Below are positions 1 through 6,340 of a stretch of 11,621 bases of DNA, piece after piece; position 1 is the first letter of the stretch; each line of letters starts with the position of its first letter. Under the pieces are notes generated by a model, which saw only the letters and a program-made list of their open reading frames with translations, was not told the DNA's origin and searched no databases. Origin of the DNA: Ruminococcaceae bacterium UBA3710 (GTDB lineage Bacteria; Bacillota; Clostridia; Oscillospirales; Acutalibacteraceae); contig DFHZ01000005.1 of assembly GCA_002371985.1 (NCBI GenBank), positions 1-11,621 on the forward strand, given 5' to 3'. A program made the translations under genes and the position numbers.

Positions 1-500
1 ATATACTTTTCGGACAGAATATGCAAATGCTTTTATACCTGTATACAGTATTAAAAAGCGGTAGGTACGGCGAGCATCCTGCCGGAGTTTTGTATATGGG
101 TGCTAAACGAGTAAAAGATGGCAGTCCTGCGGATAGGAGAATGAACGGACTTCTTGTTGCCGACAGCGATATAGCATACGCAATGGATAAGGATAACAAG
201 GGGGAATTTATACCCAAATTCAGCGAGGACAAGCCGTCAAACTCATATCTGTCCGAAGACAGTTTCGGTCAAGTTTTTGAGTTTATTGATAAGAAACTGG
301 GAGAGGTAGGCGAGGATATTTTTCTCGGTAAAATTGACGCAAATCCGATAGACGGAATAGACAGTCCTGCTTGTAAATACTGCGATTTTCTTTCGGTTTG
401 CCGTATAAGCAACGATAAAATAAAGAAAGTACCTAAACTTTCAAATGACGAGGTTTTGCAAAAAATAGAGAAAGGGGAAGAAGCAGATGGCAATAGGTAA
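1..500 (+). CDS. addB: AddB, C-terminal end (ATP-dependent helicase/nuclease subunit B), partial
   Basis: This is the 3' end of a gene that enters from the left. The reading frame is open from base 3 and the stop is TAA at 498-500, so the ATG at 21 is an internal Met and not a start. The visible part is the end of the C-terminal RecB-like nuclease domain. The stretch GQNMQMLLYLY (from base 12) is the Gln-containing helix that follows the PD-(D/E)XK catalytic residues, which lie outside the window. Cys codons at 372, 381 and 399 give the C-x2-C-x5-C pattern that supplies three of the four ligands of the 4Fe-4S cluster of AddB; the fourth is far upstream. AddB pairs with AddA, processes double-strand DNA ends and, in known members, recognises Chi. 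The 14-nt overlap with addA points to translational coupling. The family call is firm. Confidence 0.95.
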   Translation, partial: ILFGQNMQMLLYLYTVLKSGRYGEHPAGVLYMGAKRVKDGSPADRRMNGLLVADSDIAYAMDKDNKGEFIPKFSEDKPSNSYLSEDSFGQVFEFIDKKLGEVGEDIFLGKIDANPIDGIDSPACKYCDFLSVCRISNDKIKKVPKLSNDEVLQKIEKGEEADGNR

Positions 501-3500
501 TTTTACAGATGCACAAAAATCGGCAATTAACGCTAAATGCCCCATACTTGTTTCGGCTGCCGCAGGTTCGGGTAAAACTGCCGTTTTGACCGAAAGGGTT
601 ATAAGAAAACTTACTGATAAAGAAATTTGCGTTGATGCGGATAAACTTCTTATCGTAACATTTACAAATGCCGCCGCTTTTGAAATGCGTTCGAGAATTG
701 AAAAACGCCTTTTTGAAGAGTGTGCCAAAAATCCCCAAAACAAGAACCTTATAAAACAAAGGCATTTATTCGGCAGTGCCGATATTTGCACTATTGACTC
801 TTTTTGCATAAATTTAGTCAGAGAGAATTTTGAAATGTGCGGTGTTGAGCCGAATTTCCGTGTGTCTGACGGAAGCGATATGAAAGCGGTATGCGACGGA
901 ATACTTACTAAAATAATAGACGAGCAAATTTTAGAAAACAGGGATTTGTACGGCGAACTTTTTGAACTGCTTGGTTGCGAATATGACGACGGTGAATTAA
1001 AATCGGTAATAGAAGAACTCTACCTTTACAGTCGCCAAATTCCGTTCCCCGATAGTTTTTTAGACGGTCTTATTCTGCCGTATGAACTTGAATTTAATTC
1101 CGACCATCCTTGGAGTATTTCTGCAAAAGAGATAGCAAAAGACTATATTGACGCAATGTCCGAAAATTTAGAAGATATGGCAAATTGCGTCTTTGATTTA
1201 TCCGTAGACGCCGAAAAATGCGATAATTATGTTAAAAAACTTGCCGTTTTGACAGAAGAATTAAAGCAATCTTTTGACCTGTTTGTTTGGGACGATTTCA
1301 GAAATCTGTTGTTCGAGTTTGTTATAGACAGAATAACAATAAGTTCTAAAAACGGAAAATCGGGAGAAGATTTTAAAAACTTCAGAAAGGACTTTTCAGA
1401 AAACCTTAAAAAACTTAAAGCACTTTTTTCTGACGACAGCACTACAATCAAAAAAAGCAATAAACGGATACTACCGCTTGTAAAATGCCTTGTTTCGCTT
1501 ATAAAAGAGTACGATAGAAAATCTTTTGAGGCTTTTAGGGAAGAAAATAAACTCACATTTTATCATACCGAGCAATTAGCACTTAATGTTTTATGCTCAA
1601 AGAATGCAAACGGAGAAATAAGTCTTAATAACGAGGCAAAGGCATATTTATCAAGGTATGAAGAGGTTATGGTTGACGAGTTTCAGGATGTTAATGACCT
1701 TCAGAATATGCTCTTTTATGTTCTTTCAAATTCAAACGAAAAACTTTTTGTAGTGGGCGATATTAAGCAAAGCATTTACCGTTTCAGGGGCTCAAATTTA
1801 ATGAATTTCCTCTCAAAAAAGAAAAGTTATATTCCCTTTGAAAACGCAGGTGAAAACGACCCGAAAAAGATAATACTTTCGGACAATTTCAGAAGCCGTA
1901 AAGGTGTTTGCGACTTTGTAAACTTCTTGTTTTCAAAAGTTATGACCGAAAAAACGGGCGAAATAGTTTACGGCGAAGAGGAAAGGCTAAACCCTTCGGC
2001 AGACTATCCGATAAAAGACGATATAGAAACCGAACTTTTGCTGATTGATAAAAACGAAGCCGACGAAGACTCTCTTTTCGGCTACGAAGCACAGGCAATC
2101 GCCGAGTATATATCCGATTTGGTACGGAATAATTATCAGGTAAGCGAGGACGCAAAAACTTTAAGAAATGTAAGGTACGGCGATATATGTATTCTCCTTG
2201 ATAAGGTAAGCAATAAAGCACCTATTATAGCAAAAAAACTGCTTGATAGCGGAATACCTACCTCTTACAGCAATGAATTATTCTGCGAAACTCCCGAAAT
2301 ATCGCTTATGTTGGCACTCCTATCTGTTTTGGACAACCCGTCAAGAGATATAGAATTATTAACAGTTCTTATGTCTCCGATTTTCTCTTTTACACCCGAT
2401 GACCTTGCTGAAATGAGGGCTGATTATAAAAATGATAATATTTATGCGGTTGTTGTAAATTCTGCAAAGCGGGGTAATATAAAGGCAAAAAACTTTTTGG
2501 AGAGTATCAATAAATTCCGCCTTGATATGGCACTTTTGCCTCTTTCCAAACTAATAAATAAACTTATTTATGATACAGGTCTATTAGGTTTTGTATCGGC
2601 GATGCCAAACGGGAAAAGACGCAGAAATAATTTGCTTTCCTTGCCAAAAATGGCAGAAGATTTTGATTTTGGAACGCCTACGCAATTTGTAGATTACTTA
2701 AGAGAATTGCCCGAAAGCAGTTTCAAAAAAGACGACTCCGAGTCTGATTTTGTAAAGATTATGTCTATGCATAAATCAAAGGGTTTGCAATTTCCGATTT
2801 GCATACTTTCAGACCTCTCCTCAAAAATCAATAACGCCGACTCGATTTCAAGAATAGTTTATAAAGAGAATATGGGTATCGGGTTTAAGTATTACGACGA
2901 AACCGAGAAGATTTATACTGAAAATTTAGGCCGTAAAGTTATTGCAAAAAAGATTTTTGCCGAGAATAATCAGGAAAAAATGCGGCTTTTGTATGTCGCT
3001 ATGACAAGGGCAAAAGAAAAGTTGGTTTTGGTATGTGCTCCGAGTAATATTGATAAGACTTTGGATAGGATTTCAAGTAGCCTGAAAGACGGTAAAATAA
3101 ACCCTCAATTTGTAAAATCGGTCAACTCGCTCGGCGATATTGTTTTGGCGGGATGTATGCTTCACGAAAGCGGAGAAACTTTGCGGAAAATATGCAGTTC
3201 GCCTGTCGAAACTACCGAGTCTGACGGAGAAATAACCGTAAAAATTACCGACTGTGCAAGTATACCCGAAAAAATTGATGTCGTAGAGAGTTATGACGCA
3301 AATAGCGATATTGCCGATAAAATCAGCAATAATATTTCTTATGTTTATCCGTTTGAGGGGCTGTCTCAAATTGAGTCAAAAACCTCTGTATCGGCAGTTG
3401 CAAAGGGAAATGAGGCAAGAGAATTTTATTTTTCCGACCGACCTAAATTTATGAATAAACTCGGTCTTTCTTCGGCTCAAAAGGGAACGGCAATGCATAC

Positions 3501-3978
3501 CATTATGCAGTTTATTGAGTTTAGCGAAAATGTAGATGTTGATTCCGAAATAGAAAGGCTTGTTGAATGGCAATATATTACCGAAGAGCAGGGAAACTGT
3601 GCCGATAGAGAAAAACTAAAAGATTTCTTTTCGGGCGAACTTTACTTAAGAATTTTAAAGGCAGAGCAGGTTAAAAGGGAAATGAGGTTTTTGACCGAAT
3701 TACCGGCCCAACGGATTGACCCGAAAATCGACCCGAAATTCAAGGACTCAAAAATAATTGTTCAAGGGGCGGTTGACCTTTTGTTTGACGAGGGCGACTC
3801 TTTGGTCGTTGTAGATTTTAAAACCGACAGGGTGAACTCGGAAGAAACTTTGATAAATCTATACAGCGAACAACTTGAAATATACGCAAAAGCCTGTGAA
3901 ACAATATATAAAAAGCCTGTTAAAGAAAAGATTATATATTCATTCCATTTAGGCAAAATTATACCCCTTGTGTCTTGA
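487..3978 (+). CDS. addA: AddA, ATP-dependent helicase/nuclease subunit A
   Basis: This is a complete 1163-residue UvrD/Rep-type (SF1A) helicase with a C-terminal nuclease, a usual length for AddA of Gram-positive bacteria. Visible motifs in order: the Q motif around Q10; Walker A AAAGSGKT at 24-31; Walker B DEFQD at 397-401; motif III GDIKQSIYRFRG from 424; motif IV DNFRSR; MSMHKSKGLQFP at 759-770; motif VI LLYVAMTRAKEK with R841. The nuclease domain has D1097 (GAVDLL), D1110-x-K1112 (VVDFKTDR) and the Q1129-x3-Y1133 helix, so both ATPase and nuclease sites look intact. The enzyme unwinds and resects broken DNA to make 3' tails for RecA. The start at 487 has the purine-rich AAAGGGGAAG six bases upstream and lies inside the end of addB. 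No terminator follows it; a promoter for the next gene overlaps its stop codon. Confidence 0.98.
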   Translation: MAIGNFTDAQKSAINAKCPILVSAAAGSGKTAVLTERVIRKLTDKEICVDADKLLIVTFTNAAAFEMRSRIEKRLFEECAKNPQNKNLIKQRHLFGSADICTIDSFCINLVRENFEMCGVEPNFRVSDGSDMKAVCDGILTKIIDEQILENRDLYGELFELLGCEYDDGELKSVIEELYLYSRQIPFPDSFLDGLILPYELEFNSDHPWSISAKEIAKDYIDAMSENLEDMANCVFDLSVDAEKCDNYVKKLAVLTEELKQSFDLFVWDDFRNLLFEFVIDRITISSKNGKSGEDFKNFRKDFSENLKKLKALFSDDSTTIKKSNKRILPLVKCLVSLIKEYDRKSFEAFREENKLTFYHTEQLALNVLCSKNANGEISLNNEAKAYLSRYEEVMVDEFQDVNDLQNMLFYVLSNSNEKLFVVGDIKQSIYRFRGSNLMNFLSKKKSYIPFENAGENDPKKIILSDNFRSRKGVCDFVNFLFSKVMTEKTGEIVYGEEERLNPSADYPIKDDIETELLLIDKNEADEDSLFGYEAQAIAEYISDLVRNNYQVSEDAKTLRNVRYGDICILLDKVSNKAPIIAKKLLDSGIPTSYSNELFCETPEISLMLALLSVLDNPSRDIELLTVLMSPIFSFTPDDLAEMRADYKNDNIYAVVVNSAKRGNIKAKNFLESINKFRLDMALLPLSKLINKLIYDTGLLGFVSAMPNGKRRRNNLLSLPKMAEDFDFGTPTQFVDYLRELPESSFKKDDSESDFVKIMSMHKSKGLQFPICILSDLSSKINNADSISRIVYKENMGIGFKYYDETEKIYTENLGRKVIAKKIFAENNQEKMRLLYVAMTRAKEKLVLVCAPSNIDKTLDRISSSLKDGKINPQFVKSVNSLGDIVLAGCMLHESGETLRKICSSPVETTESDGEITVKITDCASIPEKIDVVESYDANSDIADKISNNISYVYPFEGLSQIESKTSVSAVAKGNEAREFYFSDRPKFMNKLGLSSAQKGTAMHTIMQFIEFSENVDVDSEIERLVEWQYITEEQGNCADREKLKDFFSGELYLRILKAEQVKREMRFLTELPAQRIDPKIDPKFKDSKIIVQGAVDLLFDEGDSLVVVDFKTDRVNSEETLINLYSEQLEIYAKACETIYKKPVKEKIIYSFHLGKIIPLVS

Positions 3979-4003
3979 AAAAAATCACATGGTATAGTAT
4001 AAT
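3975..4003 (+). promoter_or_regulatory. Vegetative promoter for the rodA-like operon
   Basis: A -35 box TTGAAA (3975-3980) and a perfect -10 box TATAAT (3998-4003) are separated by exactly 17 bases, the optimum for the housekeeping sigma factor. The -35 box contains the TGA stop of addA, so the promoter begins inside that gene. Transcription should start near 4010, giving a leader of about 25 nt before the SEDS gene. No operator or riboswitch fits in so short a leader. The match is seen in the sequence; activity is inferred. Confidence 0.78.
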
Positions 4004-4033
4004 ATTTTGATAATTTGACTTTAAAGTGGTGAA

Positions 4034-5167
4034 ATGATGAACTCGATTATTTCCAAAATTGCCGATTTTTTTCGTGAAACGGATAAGATTTTATTGTCCC
4101 TTTGTGTTTTCGCTTCGGTATACGGATGTATCGCCGTATATTCTTCGACAAGATATTTAGGCTCTTCAAGACCGTTTTTGGTTCAGGCACTTTCGACGCT
4201 TCTCGGTATCTTTGTTGCGATGTTTATATCGGCATTTGATTTTCAGACTTTTATAAATAAATGGTATTTGATTGCGGGATTAGGCATAATTCCCGTTGTG
4301 CTTACCTTCTTTATCGGCTTTGCACCTGAGGGTACCGATGATAAGGCTTGGCTTGACCTCGGTATTACAACTTTTCAACCTTCCGAACTATTAAAGATTT
4401 GTTTTATCATTACATTTGCCACGCATTTAACCTATGTTAAACCTAATATCAATAAACTTAAATATCTGATTCCTGTTTGTGCGCACGGTGCTTTTCCCGT
4501 GCTTTTAATACATTTTCAGGGCGATGACGGAACTGCACTTGTTTTTGCTATTATGGTACTTTGTATGCTCTATGCCGCAGGAGTTTCATTAAAATATTTT
4601 ATTATTGCTTTTTCGGCGGCTGTAATCGCTTCTCCTCTTGTTTATTTCTTTGTTATGAATGAGGACCAAAGGGCAAGAGTTATCAATGTATTAGATATTG
4701 AATCTGATATTGAGGGAGCAACATATCAGCAATACAGAGGCCGTATGGCACTTGCAAACGGTGGTCTTTTCGGTCAGGGACTTTTTAAAGGCGTTCTTAC
4801 CCAGTCGGGTAGTGTCCCCGAAGGGCAAAACGATTTTATTTTTGTAAGTATCGGCGAAGAACTCGGACTTATAGGACTTATGGTTGTTCTGATTGTACTC
4901 GGTGCTATTGCCATAAGGGCTTTAAGAGTGGCTTCAATTTGCCGAAAGACCAGCGGAAAGATTATCTGCGTAGGCTTTTTCGGTATGCTTTTTGCACAAA
5001 TACTCATAAATGTAGGTATGTGCATTGCACTTATGCCGGTTATAGGTGTAACATTGCCGTTTTTCAGTGCAGGTGGTACATCACTTGTCTGTATGTATAT
5101 GGGTGTCGGGTTAGTTTTAAGCGTTTATATGCATAGAAACACGAGAACACTTTATATACGGGAATAG
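4034..5167 (+). CDS. rodA: SEDS peptidoglycan glycosyltransferase, RodA-like (FtsW/RodA/SpoVE family)
   Basis: This 377-residue protein has about ten hydrophobic membrane segments (first near 18-38, last near 340-365). A long extracellular loop between roughly 207 and 273 carries the family core: GGLFGQG, then PEGQNDFIF with D267, the position of the catalytic Asp of SEDS polymerases. W106 in DKAWLDLG and the following QPSE also match RodA-type proteins, and the C-terminal MPVIGVTLPF resembles RodA more than FtsW. Members polymerise lipid II into glycan strands and need a class B penicillin-binding protein, which is not encoded in this window. The end motif reads SAGGTS instead of the common SYGGSS. 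Two ATGs stand in tandem. The weak ribosome site AAAGTGGTGA (4023-4032) is better spaced for the second (4037), so the protein may be 376 residues. It is the first gene of a five-gene run. The SEDS call is firm; RodA over FtsW or SpoVE is likely but not certain. Confidence 0.88.
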   Translation: MMNSIISKIADFFRETDKILLSLCVFASVYGCIAVYSSTRYLGSSRPFLVQALSTLLGIFVAMFISAFDFQTFINKWYLIAGLGIIPVVLTFFIGFAPEGTDDKAWLDLGITTFQPSELLKICFIITFATHLTYVKPNINKLKYLIPVCAHGAFPVLLIHFQGDDGTALVFAIMVLCMLYAAGVSLKYFIIAFSAAVIASPLVYFFVMNEDQRARVINVLDIESDIEGATYQQYRGRMALANGGLFGQGLFKGVLTQSGSVPEGQNDFIFVSIGEELGLIGLMVVLIVLGAIAIRALRVASICRKTSGKIICVGFFGMLFAQILINVGMCIALMPVIGVTLPFFSAGGTSLVCMYMGVGLVLSVYMHRNTRTLYIRE

Positions 5168-5189
5168 TTTTTTAAGCAAGACGGGCTTT

Positions 5190-5195
5190 AAGGAG
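5190..5195 (+). promoter_or_regulatory. Ribosome binding site fixing the ECF S-component start
   Basis: AAGGAG lies seven bases before the ATG at 5203. A nearer ATG at 5198 is followed at once by an in-frame stop (ATG AAA TGA), so it cannot be used productively and 5203 is the start. Confidence 0.8.
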
Positions 5196-5202
5196 TTATG
5201 AA

Positions 5203-5718
5203 ATGAGAGAGAATTACATTAAGAAAATGGTCTTTTCCGCCATTTTCATTACGCTCGTTTTCGTTTCGACATACATAATAAGAATACCCTCGCCGATAAA
5301 CGGCTATGTAAATTCAGGCGATGGGTTTGTTCTGGCTTCGGGGTGGTTGTTAGGACCTGTTTTCGGACCAATATCGGCAGGTATCGGCTCTATGTTTACC
5401 GACCTGCTTTCAGGATATTCCGTATACGCCCCTGCAACCTTGATTATTAAATCTTTGGACTGCCTTATAGCAACCCTTATATATGATTGTTTAAAGCGAA
5501 AGAATATCGGCATTATTGTGGGCGGTATTTTAGGAGAATTATTTATGGTGTTGGGATATTTTTTGTTTTCGTATTTCATACTCGGAAACGGAATTTCCGC
5601 CGCACTTAATATAACAGGAGATTTATTTCAAGGTGTTGTAGGTGTTGTGCTTGGAATTATGATAATGAAAATATCACAGCGAAGCGGACTTGATGTTATA
5701 ATAAGAGGAGAAAAATAG
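5203..5718 (+). CDS. ECF transporter S component (substrate-binding membrane subunit), probable vitamin uptake
   Basis: This is a 171-residue, very hydrophobic protein with about five to six membrane segments: near 9-27, 41-69 (probably two, broken at GPVFGP), 75-95, 102-128 and 134-156. The string GDGFVLASGWLLGPVFGP at 39-56, followed by AGIGSMFTDLLSGY and YAPATLIIK, is characteristic of S components related to Pfam PF07155/PF12822, a group with predicted vitamin B6, thiamine-precursor and riboflavin carriers. S components bind the vitamin and dock onto a shared EcfA-EcfA'-EcfT module, here presumably encoded elsewhere. The substrate cannot be read from the sequence, and no riboswitch fits in the 35-base gap upstream. 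It is separated by one base from the YwlG-family gene, so the two are surely co-transcribed. Confidence is good for the S-component call and low for any specific substrate. Confidence 0.85.
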   Translation: MRENYIKKMVFSAIFITLVFVSTYIIRIPSPINGYVNSGDGFVLASGWLLGPVFGPISAGIGSMFTDLLSGYSVYAPATLIIKSLDCLIATLIYDCLKRKNIGIIVGGILGELFMVLGYFLFSYFILGNGISAALNITGDLFQGVVGVVLGIMIMKISQRSGLDVIIRGEK

Positions 5719-5719
5719 A

Positions 5720-6319
5720 ATGGCTGATACTCATAAAATTGAAAATGCCGATTTACTTGGCGTTATCCAAAAGAATGCCTATGATGCAGCAACGGAACTT
5801 ATAAGTGAAGCAAATCTGCATAAAGGACAAATCGTTGTTGTAGGGTGCTCTACAAGTGAAACCGTAGGTAAAAAGGTTGGAAGTTGGTCTGTTCCGGAAG
5901 TAGGAGAAGCGATTTTTGAAGGGCTTCAAGCCGCCTTTGAGCCTAAAGGGATACATATTGCGGCACAGTGTTGCGAACATCTTAACAGAGCAATTATTAT
6001 TGATTATTCCGCCCTGAAAAATGAGGAAATCGTGAATGTTGTACCAAAACCTAAAGCAGGTGGCTCATTTGCAACTGCTGCCTACAAAGCATTTTCTCAT
6101 CCCGTTGCAGTAGAAAGCATAAAGGCGGATGCAGGTCTTGATATAGGCGGTACGCTTATAGGAATGCATTTAAAAGCGGTTGCCGTTCCTGTTCGTTTAA
6201 AGCAAAATAAAGTAGGGGAAGCATTGGTAATTGCCGCAAGAGTTCGCCCGAAATTTATAGGCGGAGAAAGAGCAAATTATGACGAAACATTAAAAGACGG
6301 ATACCCTTCATATCAGTAA
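5720..6319 (+). CDS. ywlG: YwlG family protein (UPF0340 / DUF436 / TIGR01440), function unknown
   Basis: This is a complete 199-residue soluble protein without signal peptide or membrane segment, a typical length for the YwlG/UPF0340 family. Conserved-looking blocks are VVVGCSTSETVGKKVG (C43), QCCEHLNRA (C84, C85, E86, H87, N89, R90), GGSFATAAY, DAGLDIGGTLIGMHLK and RPKFIGGERANY near the end. The Cys/Glu/His/Asn/Arg cluster and the glycine-rich blocks look like a ligand or active site, but no reaction has been established for the family to my knowledge. The ribosome site AGAGGAG (5704-5710) lies inside the end of the ECF S-component gene, and only one base separates that stop from this ATG, so the two are translationally close. 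A role linked to the imported compound is possible but is only guilt by association. Confidence 0.94.
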   Translation: MADTHKIENADLLGVIQKNAYDAATELISEANLHKGQIVVVGCSTSETVGKKVGSWSVPEVGEAIFEGLQAAFEPKGIHIAAQCCEHLNRAIIIDYSALKNEEIVNVVPKPKAGGSFATAAYKAFSHPVAVESIKADAGLDIGGTLIGMHLKAVAVPVRLKQNKVGEALVIAARVRPKFIGGERANYDETLKDGYPSYQ

Positions 6320-6340
6320 CATTAACTTTCAGGAGAGAGT

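Noticed and set aside
2056..2090. Hairpin-like AGCCGA...TCGGCT inside addA
   Set aside because: The arms pair over only six bases before mismatches and there is no T tract; it is probably chance within coding sequence.
5168..5202. Vitamin riboswitch upstream of the ECF S component
   Set aside because: Only 35 bases separate the genes, too short for TPP, FMN or cobalamin riboswitches, and no hairpin is visible.
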